Assembly: GCA_936911875.1 (NCBI GenBank)
Contig: CAKZGB010000014.1
Coordinates: 29,486 to 93,485, forward strand
Direction of reading: 5' to 3'
DNA length: 64,000 nt
From: an uncultured Lysobacteraceae bacterium
GTDB lineage: Bacteria; Pseudomonadota; Gammaproteobacteria; Xanthomonadales; Xanthomonadaceae
Shown: positions 30,514 through 39,126 of the stretch, piece by piece
Numbering within the stretch: the first letter of the stretch is position 1
Layout: the number at the start of each line of letters is the position of its first letter
Notes under the pieces: model-generated
Database searches by the model: none
The model's input: only the letters and a program-made list of their open reading frames with translations
Told to the model about the DNA's origin: nothing
Position numbers and translations under genes: made by a program

Positions 30514-31475
30514 GGACGCGCGCCTCCGTCATTCATGGTCGAGGCCAGAATCGTGAAGCACAACTCGTCGTAGTCCACGCCTTCAACGGCGGCGGCCTTA
30601 GGCACCAGCGAGTGCGAGGTCATGCCCGGCGCGGTGTTCACTTCGATCAGATAGAACTGGCCGCTCTTTGCATCCTGCATAAAATCGACGCGGCTCCAGC
30701 CTTCGAGACCTACGGCCTTGAATGCGCGTTCGGCGAGATCGCGGATGGTGGCTTCGTCAGCGCCTTCGTTGCCCGGACAGATGTATTGCGTGTCATCGGC
30801 AATGTACTTGGCGTGATAGTCGTACCAGCGGCCCTTGGGAATGATGCGGATCGAAGGCAGCGCCGTCGGCTTACCGTCAAAGGCCACGACCGGCACCGAG
30901 AACTCGGCACCGATGATCATCTGTTCCACCAGCAGTTCGCCGTGATAGCGGGCAGCCAGTGCAACGGCTTCATCGAGTTCGGCCTCGGTCTCGACCATCG
31001 ACACGCCGACGCTGGAACCTTCGGCAGAAGGCTTGACCACGACCGGCAGACCCAAACGGGTTGCAGCAGCATGCACATCTTCGCCCGGAGCCAAGCGCAC
31101 AAAAGCAGGCGTCGGCAGACCTTCGGCTTGCCACACTTGCTTAGTGCGGATCTTGTCCATGGTCAGCGCGCTGCTCATGACGCCGGGGCCGGTATACGGA
31201 ATACCGTGGGCTTCAAGCAGACCTTGCACGACGCCGTTTTCGCCTTCGCCGCCGTGCAGAATGTTGAACACGCGATCGACACCGCCGCTGCGGATGGATT
31301 CAATCAGCGCAGTAATGCCATCGACGGCGAATGCATCAACGCCTTTGCGCTGCAGAGCCGCCAGCACATTGGCGCCGGAGTTGAGCGACACTTCGCGTTC
31401 GGCGCTGGTACCGCCCATCAGCACCGCCACACGGCCGAACGCCGCGGGGTCGAGAGTGGAACGCTGCAAACTCAC
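30510..31475 (-). CDS. ddl: D-alanine--D-alanine ligase
   Basis: ATP-grasp ligase making D-Ala-D-Ala for the peptidoglycan stem. 321 residues. Motifs include VAVLMGGTSAEREVSL near the N-terminus, HGGEGENG, PVVVKPSAEGSSVGVS for ATP binding and LIEVNTAPGMTSHSLVP near the C-terminus. It overlaps murC and ftsQ by four bases each. No murB lies between murC and ddl, as in E. coli. Confidence 0.97.
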   Translation of the reverse strand: MSLQRSTLDPAAFGRVAVLMGGTSAEREVSLNSGANVLAALQRKGVDAFAVDGITALIESIRSGGVDRVFNILHGGEGENGVVQGLLEAHGIPYTGPGVMSSALTMDKIRTKQVWQAEGLPTPAFVRLAPGEDVHAAATRLGLPVVVKPSAEGSSVGVSMVETEAELDEAVALAARYHGELLVEQMIIGAEFSVPVVAFDGKPTALPSIRIIPKGRWYDYHAKYIADDTQYICPGNEGADEATIRDLAERAFKAVGLEGWSRVDFMQDAKSGQFYLIEVNTAPGMTSHSLVPKAAAVEGVDYDELCFTILASTMNDGGARP

Positions 31476-32917
31476 TGTTGTTCTCCCTTAAATCCGTTGG
31501 CACCGATCGCTTGCGCGGCGGCACCGATATCACCGGCGCCCATCATCAGCAACAGGTCGCCATCTTGCAGTAATTCATTCAGTACGCCATCGAGTTGCTT
31601 GGCCGAACCGACCACAACAGGTTCGATGCGACCACGGGCGCGGATGGCACGCGCCAAATCTTTTGCCGCAGCACCAGCGATGGGCTGTTCGCCCGCCGGA
31701 TACACTTCGGTCAGGACCAAGGCATCGACACCTGACAGTACGCCGGCAAACTCATCGAACAGATCGCGCGTGCGGCTGTAGCGGTGCGGTTGGAACGCTA
31801 CGACCAGACGACGATCCGGCCAACCGCCGCGAGCGGCCTTGAATACGGCTTCGAGTTCCTTGGGGTGGTGACCGTAGTCATCGACCACTTCGACCGTTGC
31901 ACCCTTGGTGGTCTGATGCATGCCCAGCGAGTTAAAGCGACGACCCACGCCACCAAATGCAGCAAGCGACTTTTGAATGGCCGGCAGCGGCACGCCCAGT
32001 TCCCAGGCAACGGTTGCTGCAGCCAGTGCATTCAACACGTTGTGGTGACCCGGCATATTGAGTTCGATCGGCGTGCGGCTCTGATCGGGCAAGCACAGCA
32101 TGAAGCGCATACGGCCGCCTTCCTGCGTCACTTCTTCGGCCCGCACGTCGGCATGTGCAGACAGACCGTAGGTCACCACATGGCGCGAGGTGTTTGCGGC
32201 CAACGCGGCGACTTCAGGATCGTCGATGCACAGAATCGCCAGACCGTAGAACGGCAGACGATGCAGAAATTCGTGGAATGCGGCTTGCACCTTGGCAAAA
32301 TCGTTGCCGTAGTTTTCAAGGTGATCCGCATCGATATTGGTGACGATCGCAATCTGCGGATTCAGACGCAGAAAGCTGCCATCGCTTTCATCGGCCTCAG
32401 CCACCAGCCAGTCGCCCTTACCGAGCTTGGCATTGGCACCGGCAGCGAGCAGCTTGCCACCGATCACAAAGGTCGGGTCAATACCGCCCTCACCCAACAC
32501 GCTGGCACAAAGCGAAGTGGTCGTGGTCTTGCCATGCGTACCGGCGACGGCGATACCGCGCTTAAAGCGCATCAGCTCGGCGAGCATTTCGGCACGCGGT
32601 ACAACGGGAATGCGCTGGGCGCGTGCTTCCATCAGTTCCGGGTTGTCTTGCTTGATGGCACTGGAGACCACCACGCAATCGGTGCCCAGCACGTTGGCTG
32701 CCGCGTGACCTTGGAAAACTTTGACGCCAATCGATTGCAGACGGCGGGTCGTGGCGTTTTCCGCCATGTCCGAGCCGCTGACTTCGTAACCGAGAGTGGC
32801 CATCACTTCGGCGATGCCGTTCATGCCCGTGCCGCCGACGCCCACAAAGTGCACGCGGGGAAAGACTTTAGACAGATCGCCCTTAACTTGCAGACGCTTG
32901 CGCAGATCCGAATTCAT
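31472..32917 (-). CDS. murC: UDP-N-acetylmuramate--L-alanine ligase
   Basis: Cytosolic Mur ligase that adds L-Ala to UDP-MurNAc. 481 residues. The N-terminal nucleotide fold is VHFVGVGGTGMNGIAEVM, the ATP P-loop is AGTHGKTTTTSL, and the C-terminal domain contains VDDYGHHPKELEAV and FQPHRYSRTRDL. It overlaps murG upstream and ddl downstream by four bases each. Confidence 0.97.
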   Translation of the reverse strand: MNSDLRKRLQVKGDLSKVFPRVHFVGVGGTGMNGIAEVMATLGYEVSGSDMAENATTRRLQSIGVKVFQGHAAANVLGTDCVVVSSAIKQDNPELMEARAQRIPVVPRAEMLAELMRFKRGIAVAGTHGKTTTTSLCASVLGEGGIDPTFVIGGKLLAAGANAKLGKGDWLVAEADESDGSFLRLNPQIAIVTNIDADHLENYGNDFAKVQAAFHEFLHRLPFYGLAILCIDDPEVAALAANTSRHVVTYGLSAHADVRAEEVTQEGGRMRFMLCLPDQSRTPIELNMPGHHNVLNALAAATVAWELGVPLPAIQKSLAAFGGVGRRFNSLGMHQTTKGATVEVVDDYGHHPKELEAVFKAARGGWPDRRLVVAFQPHRYSRTRDLFDEFAGVLSGVDALVLTEVYPAGEQPIAGAAAKDLARAIRARGRIEPVVVGSAKQLDGVLNELLQDGDLLLMMGAGDIGAAAQAIGANGFKGEQQ

Positions 32918-34008
32918 GAGGCTTCCTCCATAACTACCTCTGCGACCTCGTCCGCCGCATGCGGCTTGGCCAATTCCCTTGCGGCCTTAGCCATGACGAG
33001 CAGCGTGTCCCGATTACCGATTTCACGGACATGGGTCACCAGCTTGTCAGCCAGGTCATTCGATTGCGAAGCGATCCGCGCCGCGTGACGCGCCACCAGA
33101 TACTGTGCGTTCTTGGTCTGGTGATCGTCGACAGCAGCGGCGAACGGGACCAGAATGCTACCCACGCCGACGGCGCAGACTTCGGCAAGTGTCAGCGCAC
33201 CCGCGCGACAGATCACCAGGTCGGCCCATGCATAGGCTTCGCCCATGCCGGCGATAAAGGGTTCGATCGAAGCTTCGATGCCGGCAGCTGCATAGGCGCT
33301 ACGCGCGACATCGACACCGCGTTCGCCACATTGGTGGCGCACGCTAAAGGTATGGCCTTCGTCATTGAGACGACGCAAGGCGACCGGCACCGCATCGTTC
33401 AACACTTTGGCGCCTTGGCTGCCGCCCAGTACCAGAATGTTCAGCGCGGTCTGATCTGCACGCTCAGCAAAGCGGATAGCAGGTTCGGCGATGGCTGCGA
33501 TTTCGCCCCGGACCGGATTGCCGACCCAGCGTTCATCGACACCCTTAAACGTATCGGGGAAACCGGTGAGTACGGCATCGGCCATGCGGCTCAGGACGCG
33601 ATTGGTCATACCGGCCGCACGATTCTGTTCGTGCACAAACAGCGGCACACCCGAAAGACGTGCAGCGATGCCGCCCGGACCTGCGGCATAACCGCCGAAA
33701 CTGATCACTGCACACGGGCGACGTTGCTTGAGCACGGCGCGAGCCGAACCGATTGCACGCAACACTTTGAGCGGTGCCGTCAGCAAGGTCTTGATGCCCT
33801 TGCCGCGCAGACCCTTGATCTGCAGCGTATCCATGGCGATCTGATGTTGCGGCACCAAGCGCGTTTCCATGCCGCCTTCGGCACCGAGCCAGCGCACTTC
33901 GACGCCACGTTCCTGCAGCGACTTGGCCACGGCCAAGCCCGGGAAGATGTGACCACCGGTACCACCGGCCAGAATGATCACCGGTCCATTGGGATTACGC
34001 AGCAGCAT
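32914..34008 (-). CDS. murG: UDP-GlcNAc:lipid I N-acetylglucosaminyltransferase
   Basis: Peripheral inner membrane GT28 enzyme converting lipid I to lipid II. 364 residues from MLLRNPNGPVIILAGGTGGH at 34008. G-loops GGTGGHIFPGLAVA and SFGGYAAGPGG bind substrate, and the donor site contains CRAGALTLAEVCAVG. This start overlaps the end of ftsW by 14 bases. Confidence 0.97.
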   Translation of the reverse strand: MLLRNPNGPVIILAGGTGGHIFPGLAVAKSLQERGVEVRWLGAEGGMETRLVPQHQIAMDTLQIKGLRGKGIKTLLTAPLKVLRAIGSARAVLKQRRPCAVISFGGYAAGPGGIAARLSGVPLFVHEQNRAAGMTNRVLSRMADAVLTGFPDTFKGVDERWVGNPVRGEIAAIAEPAIRFAERADQTALNILVLGGSQGAKVLNDAVPVALRRLNDEGHTFSVRHQCGERGVDVARSAYAAAGIEASIEPFIAGMGEAYAWADLVICRAGALTLAEVCAVGVGSILVPFAAAVDDHQTKNAQYLVARHAARIASQSNDLADKLVTHVREIGNRDTLLVMAKAARELAKPHAADEVAEVVMEEAS

Positions 34009-35185
34009 AAAGCGGCGCCTCCTCACGCGAACGGGCAACTTGGCGTTTGGCACGATCGTATTCATAAGTGACGCGCAACAGCACGCCCACTGCAACGCAG
34101 CTCACGACCACGCTCGAACCGCCGTACGAAATCAGCGGCAACGTCAGACCCTTGGTCGGCAGCACGCCCATGTTCACACCCATCGACACAAAAGCCTGGA
34201 ACGCAAACCACAGACCGATACCGAACGCGATGTAGCCGGCAAAGTGGCGCCGCATTTCCACGCACTTCACGCCATACCAGAAGGCACGACCAACGAAGGT
34301 GGCGTACAGCAGAATGACAAAGGTCAGACCGATGAAGCCCAATTCTTCGCCAATGATGGCGGCGATGAAGTCAGTATTGGCTTCGGGCAGATAGTTGAGC
34401 TTTTGCACCGAACCGCCAAGACCCACACCCAACCATTCGCCACGACCGATACCCATCAGCGCATTGACCAGCTGGTAGCCTTGGCCGAACGGATCGTCCC
34501 ACGGACGCATAAACGAAGTCACGCGACGCATACGGTAGGGCTCAAACAGCACCAGCGCCACACCGGCAATGATCAGCAGCACGGCCGGCAGAATCAGGCG
34601 CGGCACGTTGCCACCACCCAGCACCAGCATGCAACCGCAGATGGTCACCAGCAACACCGACGAACCGAAGTCCGGCTGCGTCATCAGGATTGCGACCAGT
34701 GCGAGCGCCACAAACAGCGGGCGGAACATGACGAACCACTCGCCTTGGACGCCTTCGCTGAAGCGCTTAAGGAAGCTCGCCATCCAGATAATGAAGAACA
34801 GTTTGACGGCTTCGACGGCCTGGAACTTGGAGATGCCAAGATTGATCCAGCGACGTGCGCCGTTCACTGTCGAACCGATGCCCGGCACCCAGACCAGAAT
34901 CAGCATCACGAACGAAGCGATCAGCAGCAGCGGCGCGTACTTCTCGATCTGACGCAATTCAAAACGCGTTGCGAACACGGCACCGGCAAAACCGACGGCC
35001 AAAAAGATCGACTGCTTAATCAGATAGCCGGCCGAGCCTACCTTCTCGATCTCGCCGATGGCGAGCGAGGAGGAACCCACCATCACGATGCCGATCGCGC
35101 CCAGTAACAGGGACACGATCAGCAGCACCGGGTCAATCTGACCGCGGATCTCATTGATGCGAGTGGCTTGGCGAGCGGGATCCAT
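33995..35185 (-). CDS. ftsW: Peptidoglycan polymerase FtsW (SEDS family)
   Basis: Polytopic SEDS glycosyltransferase that polymerises lipid II at the septum with FtsI. 396 residues, about ten membrane segments. Signature stretches are NGARRWINLG, MTQPDFGSSVLL, the catalytic-loop region ITGSVQ-like YLPEANTDFIAAIIGEELGF, and the C-terminal PTKGLTLPLISYGGSS. The ATG at 35185 shares its first base with the mraY stop (TGATG). Confidence 0.97.
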   Translation of the reverse strand: MDPARQATRINEIRGQIDPVLLIVSLLLGAIGIVMVGSSSLAIGEIEKVGSAGYLIKQSIFLAVGFAGAVFATRFELRQIEKYAPLLLIASFVMLILVWVPGIGSTVNGARRWINLGISKFQAVEAVKLFFIIWMASFLKRFSEGVQGEWFVMFRPLFVALALVAILMTQPDFGSSVLLVTICGCMLVLGGGNVPRLILPAVLLIIAGVALVLFEPYRMRRVTSFMRPWDDPFGQGYQLVNALMGIGRGEWLGVGLGGSVQKLNYLPEANTDFIAAIIGEELGFIGLTFVILLYATFVGRAFWYGVKCVEMRRHFAGYIAFGIGLWFAFQAFVSMGVNMGVLPTKGLTLPLISYGGSSVVVSCVAVGVLLRVTYEYDRAKRQVARSREEAPLYAAA

Positions 35186-36270
35186 CAGCGTACCTTGAGC
35201 GTCGCCAGTCCGATCAGGACCAGAATTACGGAGATGATCCAGAAGCGCACGATCACGCGCGGCTCCGGCCAACCCTTCATTTCAAAATGGTGGTGAATCG
35301 GCGCCATGCGGAACACGCGCTTGCCGGTCAGCTTGAACGACGCGACCTGGATCATCACCGACAGCGTTTCGATCACAAAGATGCCGCCCATGATCACCAG
35401 GATCAGTTCCTGACGGACGATCACTGCAATCGTGCCGAGCACAGCACCCAGCGACAACGCACCGATGTCACCCATGAACACCATCGCGGGATAGGTGTTG
35501 AACCAAAGGAAGCCCAACCCGGCGCCGGCAATTGCCGCACACACGATCAGCAGTTCACCTGCGCCCGGTACTTTGGGGATCTGCAGGTATGTAGCAAACA
35601 CATCGTTACCCGATGCGTAAGCGAACACACCCAATGCAACCGCGACCAGAACCGTCGGCATGATGGCCAGGCCATCGAGACCGTCCGTCAGATTGACTGC
35701 ATTACTGAAGCCGACGATCCACAGGTACGCGATGGCAACAAAACCGATACCGGCCAACGGCAGGGCAATGGATTTGAACAGCGGCACGTAGAAGGTGGTG
35801 GCGGCAGGCACATCGGCAAAGGCGTACAGGTAGATACCTGCGGCGAGGCCGAACAGCGACTGCAGTGCGTATTTAGTACGCGAGCGCATGCCGTTGGGAT
35901 CGCGGCGCACGATCTTGATCCAGTCATCCCACCAGCCGATGAAACCGAACAGCACCATGATGGCCATCACGACCCACACATACTTGTTGCGCAGATCACC
36001 CCACAACATCACCGAAGCAAAAATCGTCAGCAGAATCAGTGCGCCACCCATGGTCGGCGTACCGGCCTTTGAGAAGTGCGACTGCGGACCGTCAGTGCGG
36101 ATCGGTTGACCGCCCTTGAGCTGGCCAAGGCGACGGATCACCGCGGGGCCCCACCACAGCGACAGCAGCAGTGCCGTCAGTGCCGTCAGAATGGCGCGGA
36201 ACGTCAGATAGCCGAACAGACCGAACGTACTTTGCAGCTGTTCCAGCCAGCGGGTGAGCTCAAGCAGCAT
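35185..36270 (-). CDS. mraY: Phospho-N-acetylmuramoyl-pentapeptide transferase
   Basis: Polytopic enzyme transferring phospho-MurNAc-pentapeptide to undecaprenyl phosphate, giving lipid I. 361 residues (family about 360), starting MLLELTRWLEQLQ. Motifs: GTPTMGGALIL, DDWIKI (the Asp-Asp pair), NAVNLTDGLDGLA and HHHFEMKGWPEPRVIVRFW. The start overlaps the murF end by 11 bases. Confidence 0.97.
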   Translation of the reverse strand: MLLELTRWLEQLQSTFGLFGYLTFRAILTALTALLLSLWWGPAVIRRLGQLKGGQPIRTDGPQSHFSKAGTPTMGGALILLTIFASVMLWGDLRNKYVWVVMAIMVLFGFIGWWDDWIKIVRRDPNGMRSRTKYALQSLFGLAAGIYLYAFADVPAATTFYVPLFKSIALPLAGIGFVAIAYLWIVGFSNAVNLTDGLDGLAIMPTVLVAVALGVFAYASGNDVFATYLQIPKVPGAGELLIVCAAIAGAGLGFLWFNTYPAMVFMGDIGALSLGAVLGTIAVIVRQELILVIMGGIFVIETLSVMIQVASFKLTGKRVFRMAPIHHHFEMKGWPEPRVIVRFWIISVILVLIGLATLKVR

Positions 36271-37654
36271 GTGTGTCTCCTTTCGATGCCGCGGGTACGA
36301 TCGCGCGTACGACCTTATCCATGGCGCTGCCGCGCGAGCCTTTAACCAGCACGCGCACGTTGGGGTTGAGCACGGCGCGCAAGGCGTCTGCCAGTTCTTC
36401 GTGAGTGGTAAACACTTGGGCGCCTTCGCCAAACGTGTCGGCAGCGGCAGCGGACAACGGACCCAATGCCAGCAGACGCACAATGCCTGCAGCCTTGGCG
36501 CGACGACCGACTTCGCGATGCATTGCCTCGGCGTTGTCACCCAATTCGCGCATGTCGCCCATCACAAACCAGGCTTCATGTCCGTGCGCAAGGGCGGCCG
36601 AAGCCAGCGTATCAATCGCAGCACCCATGGAACCCGGGTTGGCGTTGTAGCTGTCATCGATCAGTGTCGCACCTTGCGGCGTCTGCAACGCAATCAGACG
36701 ACCTTGCACCGGCACTGCAGCCTGCAGACCGGCAACGATCGGCTCGAGTCCGACATCCAGGCCGATCGCGATCGCGGCGGCGGCACAGGCGTTGCGCACA
36801 TTGTGCTCACCCGGGAACGCAATGCGAACACGAGCCTGACCCAGTGCAGTCTGCAATGTAAATTCACTGTCGTCCGCGCCAAGCACTACATCGGTAGCAG
36901 TTACATCGGCAGTGGCATTCAGACCGAAACGCACAATCCGATGGCCGTGCGCACGATCCGCAAAATACGGCGCGAAAGCATCGTCGGCATTGATCACCGC
37001 CACGCCTTGCGGACGCAGATCGTCATAGACCGCGGCTTTGGTGTCGGCAATATTGAGTAGGCTACCCATGCGCTCGAGATGCGCCGGTGCCACGTTGTTG
37101 ACCAGGCCGACCAGCGGCTGCGCGATGCGCGTCAGGTATTGAATGTCGCCCGGCTTGCCGGTGCCCATTTCGTAGATTGCAAACTCGGCATCTTCGGGCG
37201 CATCAATAACAGCCAACGGCATGCCGATTTCGTTGTTGCGATTGCCCGGCGTGGCGTAGGTCTTGCCGGCCTGACGCAACACGGATTCGGTCAGCGTCTT
37301 GACCGAGGTCTTGCCGTTACTGCCGGTGATCGCCACAACCTTGGCCGAGCGATTCGCCTGCACCCAAGTGGCCAGATGGGCCAGCGCCAGTTCGGTATCG
37401 GCCACAATGATGGTGCTCAGACCCTCGATCGAAACCGGTTGCGAGACCAGCGCCGCGGCGACACCGGCTTGCTTGGCAGCCTGCAAGTGATCGTGGCCGT
37501 CAAAGTTTTCACCCTTGAGTGCCACGAACAGCGTCGAGCTCAGATCACCCTGCAGGGCGCGAGTATCGGTCTGCAATTGAGTGATGGTGCAATCCTCACC
37601 TTCAAAGCGACCGTGACAGGCAGTGGCCATTTTGCTCAGGAGCATCGGCTTCAT
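36260..37654 (-). CDS. murF: UDP-N-acetylmuramoyl-tripeptide--D-alanyl-D-alanine ligase
   Basis: Cytosolic Mur ligase adding the D-Ala-D-Ala made by Ddl. 464 residues. The substrate domain contains DTRALQGDLSSTLFVALKGENFDGHDHL, here relevant as DTRAL and FVALKGENFDGH. The P-loop is ITGSNGKTSVKTL, and the C-terminal part has DDSYNANPGSM. It overlaps murE by four bases and mraY by 11. Confidence 0.97.
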   Translation of the reverse strand: MKPMLLSKMATACHGRFEGEDCTITQLQTDTRALQGDLSSTLFVALKGENFDGHDHLQAAKQAGVAAALVSQPVSIEGLSTIIVADTELALAHLATWVQANRSAKVVAITGSNGKTSVKTLTESVLRQAGKTYATPGNRNNEIGMPLAVIDAPEDAEFAIYEMGTGKPGDIQYLTRIAQPLVGLVNNVAPAHLERMGSLLNIADTKAAVYDDLRPQGVAVINADDAFAPYFADRAHGHRIVRFGLNATADVTATDVVLGADDSEFTLQTALGQARVRIAFPGEHNVRNACAAAAIAIGLDVGLEPIVAGLQAAVPVQGRLIALQTPQGATLIDDSYNANPGSMGAAIDTLASAALAHGHEAWFVMGDMRELGDNAEAMHREVGRRAKAAGIVRLLALGPLSAAAADTFGEGAQVFTTHEELADALRAVLNPNVRVLVKGSRGSAMDKVVRAIVPAASKGDTHAA

Positions 37655-39126
37655 CGCACCAGCTCCAGTGCTTCTCGTGCAGTGGCAGTATCGTCAAAAT
37701 CATGGCGCACGCCATTGATCTCCTGATACGGTTCGTGACCCTTGCCGGCGATCAGAATGATGTCATCGGGACCCGCTTCTTCAATCGCGGTGCGGATGGC
37801 CAGGCCGCGATCACGAATCACGCGCACCTTACCGGGCTCCGCAAAGCCTTCGAGAATATCGGCAACGATCGCGTCGCCATTTTCGGTACGCGGGTTGTCA
37901 TCGGTCACGATCACGACATCGGCATCGAGCTCGGCAATCGAAGCCATTTGCGGGCGCTTGCCCTTGTCGCGATCACCGCCGCAACCGAACACGCAGACCA
38001 GCTCACCTTGCACGTGGTGCGAAAGCGAGGCCAGCGCCTGTTGCAGAGCATCGGGCGTGTGGGCGTAATCGATCACCACAGTCGGCTGCATGCCCTCGCC
38101 GCCCAGGCGGTTCATGCGGCCGTGAATCGGTTGCAGTTGCGACAGCAACTCGGCGACCTTGGCCACCGGCATGCCACAGGCACTCATCACACCGGCCACA
38201 GCCAGCAGATTCTCCACATTGAAGCGTCCGAGCAACGGCGAGTTCACCGCATGCGACTCACCATTGATGGCGAGATTGAAGTGAATGCCTTGCGCATCCA
38301 ACTCGAGATTCTCGGCGCGGATATTGGCCAGCGGATTACCGGTGACGCTGAAACGCCAGGCTTCGAGACCGAGCGGCAGATCGCGTGCCAAGGAATCGCC
38401 AAACGCGTCATCGACATTGATCACGGCAGCCGACAACGTCGGCCAGTCGAACAGGCGCTTTTTAGCGGCACCGTACGAGTCCATATCGCCGTGGTAGTCC
38501 AGATGATCGCGCGTCAGATTGGTAAAGACGGCGATATCAAACTCAACGCCATCCACACGACCTTGATCCAAGGCGTGCGATGAGACTTCCATCGCCACCG
38601 CTTGCGCGCCCGCGTCACGCAGATCGGCGAGCAAGGCATGCACACGCAGCACCAGCGGCGTGGTGAAACCCGTAGGTTGCACATCACCGACCAGGCCCGC
38701 GCCCAGCGTACCAATGGTTGCAGCACGCGTGCCGATCAACTCCCAAGCTTGCGCAATCAGCTGCGTGCTCGAGGTCTTACCGTTAGTACCGGTCACGCCC
38801 ACCATGGTCATGGCAGCGGACGGCTCATCATGAAACTGATTGGCCATCGCACCGAGACGGCTACGCAGACCCGGAACCGCAATTGCATCGGCAGGTACAG
38901 TCAGATCCGCAGGTGCAGGCGGTTCAAACAGGATTGCAGCAGCACCCTGCTCCAGCGCCTTGTCGACAAAATGCAGACCGTGCGCACCAAAACCTTCAAT
39001 CGCCACGAAGGCATTGCCGGGTTCGACTTCGCGACTGTCCATCACCAGACCGGTGACGCGCAAGTCATCGGCAATGCCCTGCAGATCCGGCAGCAAATCA
39101 GCGAGCAGCTTTTCGCGCGGCATCAT
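37651..39126 (-). CDS. murE: UDP-MurNAc-L-Ala-D-Glu--meso-diaminopimelate ligase
   Basis: Cytosolic Mur ligase for the third stem residue. 491 residues. The P-loop is GVTGTNGKTSSTQL; VVIDYAHTPDALQQAL follows in the central/C-terminal junction, and the DNPR signature in VTDDNPRTENGDAI indicates meso-diaminopimelate rather than lysine. Overlaps ftsI and murF by four bases each. Two consecutive Met codons are possible starts; the first overlaps the ftsI stop. Confidence 0.97.
   Translation of the reverse strand: MMPREKLLADLLPDLQGIADDLRVTGLVMDSREVEPGNAFVAIEGFGAHGLHFVDKALEQGAAAILFEPPAPADLTVPADAIAVPGLRSRLGAMANQFHDEPSAAMTMVGVTGTNGKTSSTQLIAQAWELIGTRAATIGTLGAGLVGDVQPTGFTTPLVLRVHALLADLRDAGAQAVAMEVSSHALDQGRVDGVEFDIAVFTNLTRDHLDYHGDMDSYGAAKKRLFDWPTLSAAVINVDDAFGDSLARDLPLGLEAWRFSVTGNPLANIRAENLELDAQGIHFNLAINGESHAVNSPLLGRFNVENLLAVAGVMSACGMPVAKVAELLSQLQPIHGRMNRLGGEGMQPTVVIDYAHTPDALQQALASLSHHVQGELVCVFGCGGDRDKGKRPQMASIAELDADVVIVTDDNPRTENGDAIVADILEGFAEPGKVRVIRDRGLAIRTAIEEAGPDDIILIAGKGHEPYQEINGVRHDFDDTATAREALELVR

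Noticed and set aside
31472..31475. Missing murB between murC and ddl as a deletion
   Set aside because: murB lies elsewhere in E. coli and other gammaproteobacteria, so absence here is normal.
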